Of a DNA stretch of 64,000 nucleotides, positions 43,698 through 51,271 are shown in pieces. The stretch is from assembly GCA_045863195.1 (NCBI GenBank), contig BTUI01000003.1, positions 124,001 to 188,000 of the forward strand, in the 5' to 3' direction. The notes under the pieces were generated by a model. The model had not been told where the DNA came from and made no database searches. It saw nothing but the letters and a program-made list of their open reading frames with translations. The stretch is from W-Chloroflexi-9 sp045863195 (GTDB taxonomy: Bacteria; Chloroflexota; Dehalococcoidia; UBA2979). How positions within the stretch are numbered: the stretch's first letter is position 1; every line of letters starts with the position of its first letter. Position numbers and translations under genes: made by a program.

Positions 43698-44294
43698 ATG
43701 AAGTGCCCGTTCTGCGCCAACGACGCCACCAAGGTCATCGATTCCCGCACCACGGACGGCGGCATCCGCCGCCGCCGCAAGTGCGAGGCCTGCGAGGAGC
43801 GCTTCACCACCTACGAGCAGGTGCAGCGAGCCGTCGTGATGATCGTGAAGAAGGATGGCCGCCGCGAGGAGTTCAACCGCGAGAAGCTCCTCACCGGCCT
43901 CCGCATCGCCGCCCGCAAGCGGCCCCTCCCCTCCGGCGCCGTGGAGGCGATCGTGGAGGACATCGAGCAGCGGCTGATGGCCTCCGGCCGCGCGGAGGTA
44001 CCCAGCCGCGTGATCGGCGAGATGGCGATCACCCGGCTGAAGGCGCTCGACCCGATCGCCTACATCCGGTTCGCCTCCGTCTACCACCAGTTCGTCTCCC
44101 TGGACGAGATGCTGGAGGAGCTGAACCGGATCGCCAACGTGGGCCCGCTCGCCCTCGCGCCGGAGCAGGCGAAACTGTTCGAGGACGACCTGGACGCCCT
44201 CATCCGCGGCGAGACGCCCCGCGCGCGCGCCCTCCCCGAGGACGATGATGACCGCGAGCCGATCTCGCTCGATACGCTCCGCGCCTCGCGGTAG
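43698..44294 (+). CDS. nrdR: Transcriptional repressor NrdR
   Basis: NrdR senses ATP/dATP and represses ribonucleotide reductase genes. The protein has the N-terminal zinc ribbon (MKCPFCANDATKVIDSRTTD and RKCEACEERF) and an ATP-cone domain (VVMIVKKDGRREEFNREKL onward). The ATG at 43698 begins at the usual first residue; a GTG four codons earlier is less likely. At 198 residues it is longer than most NrdR (about 150), with an acidic, charged C-terminal extension (LPEDDDDREPIS). The ribonucleotide reductase gene follows, beyond a strong terminator. Confidence 0.95.
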   Translation: MKCPFCANDATKVIDSRTTDGGIRRRRKCEACEERFTTYEQVQRAVVMIVKKDGRREEFNREKLLTGLRIAARKRPLPSGAVEAIVEDIEQRLMASGRAEVPSRVIGEMAITRLKALDPIAYIRFASVYHQFVSLDEMLEELNRIANVGPLALAPEQAKLFEDDLDALIRGETPRARALPEDDDDREPISLDTLRASR

Positions 44295-44313
44295 CCACCG
44301 CCCGCCTCTGAAG

Positions 44314-44353
44314 CACAGACGCCCGGCCTCACGGCCGGGCGTCTGTGTTGTGT
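44314..44353 (+). terminator. Strong Rho-independent terminator after nrdR
   Basis: A perfect 15-bp stem (CACAGACGCCCGGCC and its complement) with a TCAC loop, followed by TTGTGT, lies between nrdR and nrdJ. The two genes are therefore transcribed separately. Confidence 0.88.
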
Positions 44354-44386
44354 CAGTGTGCACCGCCCGCGGCACGGCCGTAGGCA

Positions 44387-44392
44387 TACGAT
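44387..44392 (+). promoter_or_regulatory. Leaderless-type -10 element of nrdJ
   Basis: TACGAT ends exactly 6 nt before the nrdJ ATG and no ribosome-binding site lies between. Confidence 0.5.
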
Positions 44393-44398
44393 GTACGC

Positions 44399-46627
44399 AT
44401 GGTCGCCGCCGAGGATCTCCGACTGACGCCGGTCGCGCTGACCGAGAACGCCCGCACCGTGATGGAGCGGCGCTACCTGCTGCGTGACGCGCAGGGGGCC
44501 GTCATCGAGACGGCGGAGGGGCTCCTCGCGCGGGTCGCGACGGCGATCGCGGCCGCCGAGCCGACGGAGGACGCCCGGCGGACGTGGGCGCAGCGTTTTT
44601 ATGACGAGATGGCGGCGCTCCGCTTCCTGCCGAACTCCCCCACCCTCATGAACGCCGGCACCGGCCAGGGCACCCTCGCCGCCTGCTTCGTCCTCCCCGT
44701 GGACGACACGCTCGAGTCGATCATGGCGACCGCCGAGGCGACCGCGATGGTCCAGAAGTACGGCGGCGGCACGGGGTTCGACTTCTCCAGCCTGCGCGGC
44801 CGCGGCGAGCCGATCCGCACCACCCACGGCGCCGCGTGTGGCCCGGTCTCCGTCCTCCGCCACTACGACGACGTCTCCCGCCTGGTCACGCAGGGCGGTA
44901 AGCGCGACGGCGCGAACATGGGCATCCTCCGCGCGGACCACCCGGACATCGAGGAGTTCATCCACGCCAAGGACGACGGGGTGACCGCCACACGGTTCAA
45001 CATCTCGGTGGGCGTCACGGACGAGTTCATGGCGGCGGCCGCCGCGGGCGAGCGCTTCACGCTCCGCGATCCGCGCGACGGCTCGCCTCGGGGCGAGGTG
45101 GACGCGGCGCGGCTGCTGCGGGAGATCGCGCAGGGCGCGTGGAGCACGGGCGACCCTGGCCTGGTCTTCCTGGACACGATCAACCGCACCAACCCCACCC
45201 CCGCGCTCGGCCGGATCGAGGCGACGAACCCGTGTGGGGAGGTACCGCTGCTGCCGTGGGAGGCGTGCACCCTCGGCTCGCTGAACGTGGCGCGATTCTG
45301 GGACGCGGAGCGCGGCGACGTGGACTGGGACGCGCTCAGCGCGAGCGTCCACGTGGCGGTCCGCTTCCTGGACGACGTGGTCGAGGTCAATGAGTTCCCG
45401 GTACCGCAGATCACGGAGGCCGTGCGCGGCAACCGGAAGGTGGGGCTGGGCGTGATGGGCTGGGCGGACCTGCTGATCCTCGCCGGGCTGCCGTACGCCT
45501 CGGAGGAGGCGCTGGCGCTCGGCGGGCGGCTGATGGGCGCAATCAGCGCCGCCGCCGACGAGGCGTCCCGGGCGCTGGGCGTGGAGAAGGGGGTGTTCCC
45601 CAACCACGACCGTTCGATCTACCACGGCGGGCCGCGCTACCGGAACGCGACCCGCACCTGCATCGCCCCCACCGGCACCATCGCGATCCTCGCGGGCGCC
45701 TCCTCCGGCATTGAGCCGTACTTCTCGCTCGCCCACGTCCGCCGCATGGGCGACGGCACGCTGCTCCCGGAGGTGAACGAGGCGTTCCGTGCGCTGGCCG
45801 TGGAGCGCGGTTTCGCCTCCGACGCCCTATTCGAGGACCTCGCCCACGGCGTCCGGCTCACCGAGTGCGACGAGGTGCCGGCGGACGTCCGCGCCCGTTT
45901 CGCGACAGCACACGAGATCGCGCCGGAGTGGCACGTGCGGATGCAGGCGACGTTCCAGGAGCACACCGACCTCGCCGTGTCCAAGACGGTGAACCTGCCG
46001 AACGAGGCGACCCCGGAGCAGGTGCTGGAGGTCTACACACTGGCGCACCGGCTCGGCTGCAAGGGCGTGACCGTCTACCGAGACGGCTCACGGGCGCTGC
46101 AGGTGCTCGCGCACGCCTCAGACGGCGCGGACGCGGAGGCGGTCGAGCGCGCGCCCGGCGGCGGCCCGGCGCGCCGCCATCTGCCGGACGAGCGGCAATC
46201 GATCACGCACAAGTTCCGCGTGGGCGACCAGGAGGGCTACGTCACGGTCGGCCTGTTCGAGGACGGCCGCCCCGGCGAGGTGTTCCTGAAGATCGCGAAG
46301 GAAGGCTCCACCGTCTCTGGCCTGACGGATGCGGTGGCGCTCCTCACCTCGCTCTCGCTGCAGTACGGCGTCAGCCTGGACAAGATCGCCGCGAAACTGG
46401 AGCAGACCCGCTTCGAGCCGTACGGGGTCACCTCGAACCCGGAGATCCCGTTCGCGACAAGCATCCTCGATTATGTCTTCCGGTGGCTGCGTCTCCGCTT
46501 CGGCGACCCGGACGCGGCCCCGGCGCTCCAGGCATCCGGGCTGACCTGCCCGGACTGCGGACAGCAACTGGAGTACGTGGAGCAGTGCCTGACCTGCCGG
46601 GCGTGCGGCTACTCGCGCTGCTCCTGA
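44399..46627 (+). CDS. nrdJ: Adenosylcobalamin-dependent (class II) ribonucleotide reductase
   Basis: Makes deoxyribonucleotides using vitamin B12, without need for oxygen. The 742-residue protein has FLPNSPTLMNAG, GGGTGFDFSSLR, the active-site block ATNPCGEVPLLPWEACTLGS, and ATRTCIAPTGTIAILAGASS. A TSCPD-type domain follows (about 600-690) and then a C-terminal Cys cluster (CPDCGQQLEYVEQCLTCRAC) that supplies reducing equivalents. No class I or III subunits are in the window. Its promoter abuts the start codon, after a terminator that separates it from nrdR. No NrdR box was recognised. Confidence 0.95.
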   Translation: MVAAEDLRLTPVALTENARTVMERRYLLRDAQGAVIETAEGLLARVATAIAAAEPTEDARRTWAQRFYDEMAALRFLPNSPTLMNAGTGQGTLAACFVLPVDDTLESIMATAEATAMVQKYGGGTGFDFSSLRGRGEPIRTTHGAACGPVSVLRHYDDVSRLVTQGGKRDGANMGILRADHPDIEEFIHAKDDGVTATRFNISVGVTDEFMAAAAAGERFTLRDPRDGSPRGEVDAARLLREIAQGAWSTGDPGLVFLDTINRTNPTPALGRIEATNPCGEVPLLPWEACTLGSLNVARFWDAERGDVDWDALSASVHVAVRFLDDVVEVNEFPVPQITEAVRGNRKVGLGVMGWADLLILAGLPYASEEALALGGRLMGAISAAADEASRALGVEKGVFPNHDRSIYHGGPRYRNATRTCIAPTGTIAILAGASSGIEPYFSLAHVRRMGDGTLLPEVNEAFRALAVERGFASDALFEDLAHGVRLTECDEVPADVRARFATAHEIAPEWHVRMQATFQEHTDLAVSKTVNLPNEATPEQVLEVYTLAHRLGCKGVTVYRDGSRALQVLAHASDGADAEAVERAPGGGPARRHLPDERQSITHKFRVGDQEGYVTVGLFEDGRPGEVFLKIAKEGSTVSGLTDAVALLTSLSLQYGVSLDKIAAKLEQTRFEPYGVTSNPEIPFATSILDYVFRWLRLRFGDPDAAPALQASGLTCPDCGQQLEYVEQCLTCRACGYSRCS

Positions 46628-46682
46628 CCCACGCCCTGCCGCAAGCCGCCGCCGTCACCGTCGACCACCCGCCTCGCGCGGT

Positions 46683-46688
46683 TAGACT
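46683..46688 (+). promoter_or_regulatory. Leaderless-type -10 element of the 46,695 membrane-protein gene
   Basis: TAGACT ends 6 nt before the ATG at 46695, with no Shine-Dalgarno between. Confidence 0.45.
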
Positions 46689-46694
46689 GGTCTG

Positions 46695-47009
46695 ATGAAC
46701 AGCTACCGCCCGCCGGACAAGGAACCGCCCGTCACCTGGCGGGAGATGTTCGCGATGATGCGTGTCATCCTGGAGATCCTCGCCGGGCCGCTGGCGATCA
46801 TCCTCGGCGCGCTCGCGCTGCTCATCCTGCTCTTCTACGCGGGCTCCGTGAACATGCTCTACACGCTGCCCATCCTCGGCGCGCTCGGGCTCGGCTTCGC
46901 CTACCTCGCCCGCCGGTCGAAGGCCGCGGAGCAGGAGGCGCTGAAGGAGATCGAGGCGGGCCGGATGCCGAAGGTCGGGCGCCGCCCACCGCCCTCGGGC
47001 GGCTTCTAG
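46695..47009 (+). CDS. Small two-span membrane protein of unknown function
   Basis: The 104-residue protein has a short polar N-terminus, then two membrane spans (about residues 27-48 and 54-72, LAIILGALALLILLFYAG and LYTLPILGALGLGFAYLA). A basic/acidic C-terminal tail ending PPPSGGF follows. No family recognised. It stands between nrdJ and yggS with its own leaderless-type start signal. Confidence 0.65.
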   Translation: MNSYRPPDKEPPVTWREMFAMMRVILEILAGPLAIILGALALLILLFYAGSVNMLYTLPILGALGLGFAYLARRSKAAEQEALKEIEAGRMPKVGRRPPPSGGF

Positions 47010-47045
47010 GCGCCCCGCGCCCGCCACGCGATCCGGCCCTCGCGG

Positions 47046-47051
47046 TACCCT
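47046..47051 (+). promoter_or_regulatory. Leaderless-type -10 element of yggS
   Basis: TACCCT ends 6 nt before the GTG start of yggS; the same hexamer precedes hemW. Confidence 0.45.
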
Positions 47052-47057
47052 GAGCGC

Positions 47058-47789
47058 GTGACCGCCCACCATCCACCGGCCTCCTCCGACCTCACATCGA
47101 GCGTTTCCGTACGCCTCGCGGCCGTGCGTGCGCGCATCGCCGCGGCCTGCGACCGCGGGGGCCGCGACCCGGCCTCGGTCACCCTCGTCGCCGTCTCGAA
47201 GGGGCATCCGGCGGAGGCATGCGCGGCGGTCGTCGCCGCCGGCACGCCCGACCTCGGCGAGAACCGCGCGCAGGAGTGGCTGCCGAAGGTCGCCGCGCTT
47301 CGCGCCCGAGGCGTCCCGGCGCGCTGGCACTTCATCGGCCACCTCCAGACCAACAAGGTCCGCGACGCGCTCCCGCACATGGACGTCTTCCACGCGCTCG
47401 ACTCGACCCGCCTCCTCGACGCGATCACGCGCGAGGCGGCGCGGCTGGCGGATGCCGGGACTGCGGCCCGCCCCCTCCCCTGCTACCTTGAGGTGAACGT
47501 CGGCGGGGAGCCCCAGAAGGGCGGCGTGACGCCCTCGGAGGTTGGCGGGCTGCTCGCCGCGGCGGCCGCGAGCGGGGCGGTGCGGGTGGAGGGCCTGATG
47601 ACGGTCGCCCCTCGGACGGCTGACCCCGAGGCGGTCCGCCCGGTGTTCCGAGCGCTCCGCGACCTGGCTGCGGCGCACGGCCTCGCCGGGCTGTCGATGG
47701 GGATGACCGAGGACTTCGAGGTCGCGATCGAAGAAGGTGCCACGCTGGTGCGCGTGGGCCGCGCGATCTTCGGCGACCGGCCGGCGTAG
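47058..47789 (+). CDS. yggS: YggS/PLPBP-family pyridoxal phosphate homeostasis protein
   Basis: The 243-residue TIM-barrel protein binds PLP through the Lys in LVAVSKGHPAEA and has the family blocks DLGENRAQEWLPK, RWHFIGHLQTNKVRD and the C-terminal LSMGMTEDFEVAIEEGATLV with RVGRAIFG. The family buffers PLP and affects amino-acid and keto-acid balance rather than being an enzyme. It precedes proC and yggT, a very common cluster in bacteria. GTG start. Confidence 0.92.
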   Translation: MTAHHPPASSDLTSSVSVRLAAVRARIAAACDRGGRDPASVTLVAVSKGHPAEACAAVVAAGTPDLGENRAQEWLPKVAALRARGVPARWHFIGHLQTNKVRDALPHMDVFHALDSTRLLDAITREAARLADAGTAARPLPCYLEVNVGGEPQKGGVTPSEVGGLLAAAAASGAVRVEGLMTVAPRTADPEAVRPVFRALRDLAAAHGLAGLSMGMTEDFEVAIEEGATLVRVGRAIFGDRPA

Positions 47790-47841
47790 CCGGCGACCAC
47801 GTTCGGGCCGGCGATCCGCCGGAGCAGCAGAGGACACAGCG

Positions 47842-48642
47842 GTGCGCATCGGCATCATCGGCGGCGGCTTCATGGGCGAGGCGTTCCTGCGCGGCATGCT
47901 GCGCGGCGCCGTGGCCGAGCCCGGCGACATCGCCGTGGCCGAGGTGGTGGAGGCGCGCCGCACAGCGCTGGCGGAGCACCGGGTGCGCGTGACGGACGAC
48001 GCCCAGAGCGCGTGCATCGGCGCAGACGTGGTGCTGCTCTCCGTGAAGCCGCAGGACCTGGCGCACGTGGCAGGCGGCCTGCAGGGCGCGATCTCGCGCG
48101 ACGCCGTCCTCGTCTCGATCGCCGCCGGCGTGCGGCTGGAGGACATCCGCCGCTACTCCGGCCACCGCGCCTGCGTGCGCGTGATGCCCAATCTCCCCGC
48201 CGCCATCGGCCAGGGCGCCGCGGTCTACTACCCGGCTCCGGAGGTGACCGCAGAGCAGCTCCAGCGCGTAATGCAGGTGCTCAGCGCCGTCGCGACCGCC
48301 TCGGTGGAGGCGCACTCGGACGACGAGGTCGACCTCGCGACGGCGGTGCACGGCTCGGGCCCCGCGTACGTCTACCTGCTGATCGAGGCGATGATCGATG
48401 CAGCCGTGCGGCAGGGGATGAAGCGCGCGGACGCGCAGAAACTGGTGCTCGCCACGGTGCAGGGATCGGCCGCCTACGCGATCGAGACGGAGCAGCACCC
48501 GGCGGCACTGCGAAACGCGGTAACCTCTCCGGGCGGGACCACGGCGGCGGGCATCGCCGAACTCGAGGCTGCCTCGTTCCGGACCGCGATCGACTCGGCG
48601 ATTGACGCGGCGTACGAGCGCGCGCGCGAACTGGGGGAGTAG
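47842..48642 (+). CDS. proC: Pyrroline-5-carboxylate reductase
   Basis: Last step of proline synthesis. The 266-residue protein has the NAD(P) loop MRIGIIGGGFMGEAFLRGML, the VKPQDL segment, the active-site region HGSGPAYVYLLIEAM and SPGGTTAAGIAELE near the C-terminus. GTG start at 47842 with AGAGG 8 nt upstream. Placed between yggS and yggT. Confidence 0.95.
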   Translation: MRIGIIGGGFMGEAFLRGMLRGAVAEPGDIAVAEVVEARRTALAEHRVRVTDDAQSACIGADVVLLSVKPQDLAHVAGGLQGAISRDAVLVSIAAGVRLEDIRRYSGHRACVRVMPNLPAAIGQGAAVYYPAPEVTAEQLQRVMQVLSAVATASVEAHSDDEVDLATAVHGSGPAYVYLLIEAMIDAAVRQGMKRADAQKLVLATVQGSAAYAIETEQHPAALRNAVTSPGGTTAAGIAELEAASFRTAIDSAIDAAYERARELGE

Positions 48643-48645
48643 GCC

Positions 48646-48897
48646 ATGGAAGCGTTCGTGCTGCTGATCGCCTACCTCGTGCAGTTCCTGGCGTTCGCGA
48701 TCTTCGCGCGGGCGATGATCTCGTGGTTCCCCATCGACAAGGACGGCCCGGTGGTGCAGGCGCTGGTCTCGATCACTGACCCGGTGCTGGAGCCGTTGCG
48801 GAAGGTGATCCCGCCGATCGGCATGATCGACATCACCCCCATGCTCGCGATGCTCGGCCTGTTCTTCATCGCGAACGTCCTCTTCTCCTACTCCTAG
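48646..48897 (+). CDS. yggT: YggT-family membrane protein
   Basis: The 83-residue protein has one YggT repeat: a first membrane span, ARAMISWFPIDKDGPVVQAL, the TDPVLEPLRKVIPPIG signature and a second span ending NVLFSYS. Other bacteria have single- and double-repeat forms. It is linked to cell shape or osmotic stress in some species. GGAG lies 8 nt upstream. Its stop overlaps the stop of the convergent yggU gene by 3 bp. Confidence 0.9.
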   Translation: MEAFVLLIAYLVQFLAFAIFARAMISWFPIDKDGPVVQALVSITDPVLEPLRKVIPPIGMIDITPMLAMLGLFFIANVLFSYS

Positions 48898-49181
48898 CCC
48901 GTCCCATCCCCGGTCACGCCGAGGCGCGCCCACGCGTCCCACTCCTCGATCCCGTCGACCTCGACGACCTTCGTGCGTGAGGTGTCGCCGAGGACGATCG
49001 CGAGCGCCGAGCGCGGCACCCCGAGGCGCTTCGCCAGGAGGCGCAGGAGCGCCTCGTTCGCCGCGCCGTCCACAGGCGGCGCGCTCACCCGGACCTGCAG
49101 CACGCCGTCACGCACGCCCTCGATCCCCTCGCGTGAGGCGCGCGGGGTCAGGCGGACGGAGAGCCTCGTGCGCTCGGACAT
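48894..49181 (-). CDS. DUF167/YggU-family protein
   Basis: The 95-residue protein matches the YggU family: RLSVRLTPRASREGIEGV, VRVSAPPVDGAANEALLRLL and the GDTSRTKVVEVDG block. Function unknown, small alpha/beta fold. I start at the ATG giving MSERTRLSVR, with AGGA 7 nt upstream; the frame is open further but without resemblance. It is convergent with yggT and divergent from recA. Confidence 0.85.
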   Translation of the reverse strand: MSERTRLSVRLTPRASREGIEGVRDGVLQVRVSAPPVDGAANEALLRLLAKRLGVPRSALAIVLGDTSRTKVVEVDGIEEWDAWARLGVTGDGTG

Positions 49182-49233
49182 GGGCGTATCCTGAGGGAGC
49201 GGGGGAGATTGCGTCGAACACTGCCGTCCGGTG

Positions 49234-49262
49234 TTGACACCGAACAGGCGTTCTATTAGTGT
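49234..49262 (+). promoter_or_regulatory. recA promoter
   Basis: A consensus TTGACA (49234-49239) is followed after 17 bp by TAGTGT (49257-49262), a weak -10; a TATTAG overlaps it. The LexA box fills the spacer. About 70 nt of leader remain before the recA ATG. Confidence 0.7.
49241..49254 (+). promoter_or_regulatory. LexA (SOS) box of the CGAAC-N4-GTTC type
   Basis: CGAACAGGCGTTCT matches the Gram-positive-type SOS box CGAAC-N4-GTTCG at all but the last base and sits between the -35 and -10 of recA, the expected position for LexA repression. lexA itself is not in the window. Confidence 0.8.
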
Positions 49263-49332
49263 TCCGAACGGCGGCGGGGGCTGCCACATCTCCCCGGGCT
49301 CCAGGCCCGGATCACGGGAACAGGAGCGGGCC

Positions 49333-50442
49333 ATGGCCGCATCGGACGCGAAGCACGGCAAGGACTCGTCCACGGGGAGCAAGGCTGACCTGCTCGCCAA
49401 GGCGATCGAGTCGATCACCAAGGAGCACGGCAAGGGCGCGATCATGCGCCTGGGCGACGCCAACGCGGCGATGAACGTCTCCGCCATCCCGACGGGCGCC
49501 CTCTCCCTGGACATTGCCCTCGGCATCGGCGGCATCCCGCGCGGCCGCATCACGGAGATCTACGGCCCGGAGTCGGCCGGTAAGTCCACCCTCGCGCAGC
49601 ACATCATCGCGGAGGCCCAGAAGAAGGGCGGTACCGCCGCCTACATCGACGTGGAGCACGCGCTCGACCCGGAGTACGCCGCGAAGTGCGGGATCAACGT
49701 CAGCGAACTCCTGATCTCGCAGCCGGACACCGGTGAGCAGGCGATGGAGATCTGCGAGGCCCTGGTCCGCTCGGGCGCCGTGGACATCGTGGTCGTCGAC
49801 TCCGTCGCCGCCCTCGTGCCGCGCGCCGAGCTGGATGGCGACATGGGCGACTCGCTGCCGGGCTTGCAGGCGCGGCTGATGTCGCAGGCGATGCGGAAGT
49901 TGACCTCCACCGTCTCCCGGACGAACACCGCGCTGGTCTTCATCAACCAGCTGCGCGAGAAGATCGGCGTCGTCTTCGGTTCGCCGGAGACCACCCCCGG
50001 TGGCCGCGCATTGAAGTTCTACTCCTCCGTCCGCATCGACATCCGCCGCGTCGAGTCCCTCAAGGAGGGTCAGACGTTCATCGGCAACCGCGTCCGCTGC
50101 AAGGTCGTGAAGAACAAGGTCGCCCCGCCGTTCCGCCAGGCGGAGTTCGACATCATGTTCACCGGCGACCTGCACGGCATTAACCACTGGGGTGACGTGA
50201 TCGACCTGGCGGTGGAGCACGACGTCATCAAGAAGGCCGGCGCCTTCTTCTCCTACGGCGACCTCCGCCTGGGCCAGGGCCGCATGGCCGCCGTCCTCTT
50301 CCTCCGCGAGCACCTCGACATCGGCGAGGAGATCGAGGCACGCGTCCGCGCCATCGCCGGCGTGAAGGGCGCCGTCGCCCCTGCCACGATGGACGAGGCC
50401 GCCGAGGTCGAAGACCCCGCTGCCCTCTCCATCGACGCGTAG
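49333..50442 (+). CDS. recA: Recombinase RecA
   Basis: The 369-residue protein has Walker A GPESAGKST, VDSVAALVPRAELDGDMGD, the L1/L2 DNA-binding regions and FINQLREKIGVVFGSPETTPG. An acidic C-terminus (MDEAAEVEDPAALSIDA) is normal. AGGAG 6 nt before the ATG at 49333 fixes the start. RecA drives strand exchange and LexA self-cleavage. It is followed by recX 21 bp later, its usual partner, under an SOS-type promoter. Confidence 0.97.
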   Translation: MAASDAKHGKDSSTGSKADLLAKAIESITKEHGKGAIMRLGDANAAMNVSAIPTGALSLDIALGIGGIPRGRITEIYGPESAGKSTLAQHIIAEAQKKGGTAAYIDVEHALDPEYAAKCGINVSELLISQPDTGEQAMEICEALVRSGAVDIVVVDSVAALVPRAELDGDMGDSLPGLQARLMSQAMRKLTSTVSRTNTALVFINQLREKIGVVFGSPETTPGGRALKFYSSVRIDIRRVESLKEGQTFIGNRVRCKVVKNKVAPPFRQAEFDIMFTGDLHGINHWGDVIDLAVEHDVIKKAGAFFSYGDLRLGQGRMAAVLFLREHLDIGEEIEARVRAIAGVKGAVAPATMDEAAEVEDPAALSIDA

Positions 50443-50463
50443 CGGTCCGCGAGGGCCGGGGCG

Positions 50464-51114
50464 ATGAGCCCGACCGTCACCGCCGTGGATGCTCGCAAGA
50501 GCGGAGTCGCCGCCGTCACCCTCGACGGCGGCGACTCGCCGATCCTGCTCCCCCTCGAAACCGTCGTCATGCACCGCGTCCGCGCCGGCGCGGCGTTCGA
50601 GGACGCCGAGTGGGCCGCCCTGCAGGGTGAGGGGCAGCGCCTGCTCGCCGTGCGCGAGGCGCTCACGTTCCTCGCGCGCCGGCAGCGCACCGAACACGAG
50701 CTGCGCACCGCCCTCGCCGCCCGCATCGGGAACCCGGCCGTGGTCGACCACGCCGTCGAGCGGATGCGCACGCTCGGGTACCTCGACGATGCCGCCTGGG
50801 CACGGAGTTATGTCAGCAGCGGGCGGGCCCGGGAGCGTGGCAAGCGGCTCATCCAGGTCGAACTGAAGCAGCACGGCGTGCCGGAGCCGGTGGCGCGCGA
50901 GGCGGTCGCCACCCACGACGAGTCCACCGCTGCCCTGGAGGCGGTGCGGAAGCGCGTCCGCTCCGTCCGCGACGTGGAGGAGCCGAAGCGCTCCCGACGC
51001 CTGCACGACTTCCTCCGCCGCCGTGGCTTCGGCGACGGCGTGGCGCGCGAGGCGGTCCGCCAGGCCCTCGCGGAGGCCGGCGCCGGCGCGGCGAGCGGCC
51101 TCGACGAGGACTGA
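50464..51114 (+). CDS. recX: RecA regulator RecX
   Basis: The 216-residue helical protein has the RecX repeats: ALTFLARRQRTEHELRTALA, LGYLDDAAWARSYVSSGRAR and KRSRRLHDFLRRRGFGDGVA. RecX limits RecA filaments. A 60-residue N-terminal part containing PILLPLETVVMHRVRAG resembles the extra domain of other Gram-positive-type RecX proteins. Co-transcribed with recA. Confidence 0.9.
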   Translation: MSPTVTAVDARKSGVAAVTLDGGDSPILLPLETVVMHRVRAGAAFEDAEWAALQGEGQRLLAVREALTFLARRQRTEHELRTALAARIGNPAVVDHAVERMRTLGYLDDAAWARSYVSSGRARERGKRLIQVELKQHGVPEPVAREAVATHDESTAALEAVRKRVRSVRDVEEPKRSRRLHDFLRRRGFGDGVAREAVRQALAEAGAGAASGLDED

Positions 51115-51152
51115 CCGACCCGGCAGCCCGCCGGAGCCCCCCCGCCGGGGCG

Positions 51153-51161
51153 TGTTACGAT
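51153..51161 (+). promoter_or_regulatory. Possible extended -10 promoter of rny
   Basis: TGT plus TACGAT lies about 110 nt before the rny ATG in the 157-bp gap after recX. No good -35. Confidence 0.35.
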
Positions 51162-51271
51162 GGCGTCAACCGGACGTGTCCGGCCCTGAATCGACATCGC
51201 CCAACGCGACCGCCGTCCTTCCCTCTCTGACGGCGCGGCGCGGGGTCAGTCCCGGAATCGGAGTCCCCACC

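Noticed and set aside
43472..44398. Cobalamin riboswitch or NrdR boxes upstream of nrdR/nrdJ
   Set aside because: No B12-box or AT-rich NrdR palindrome was found; nrdJ appears leaderless, leaving no room for a riboswitch.
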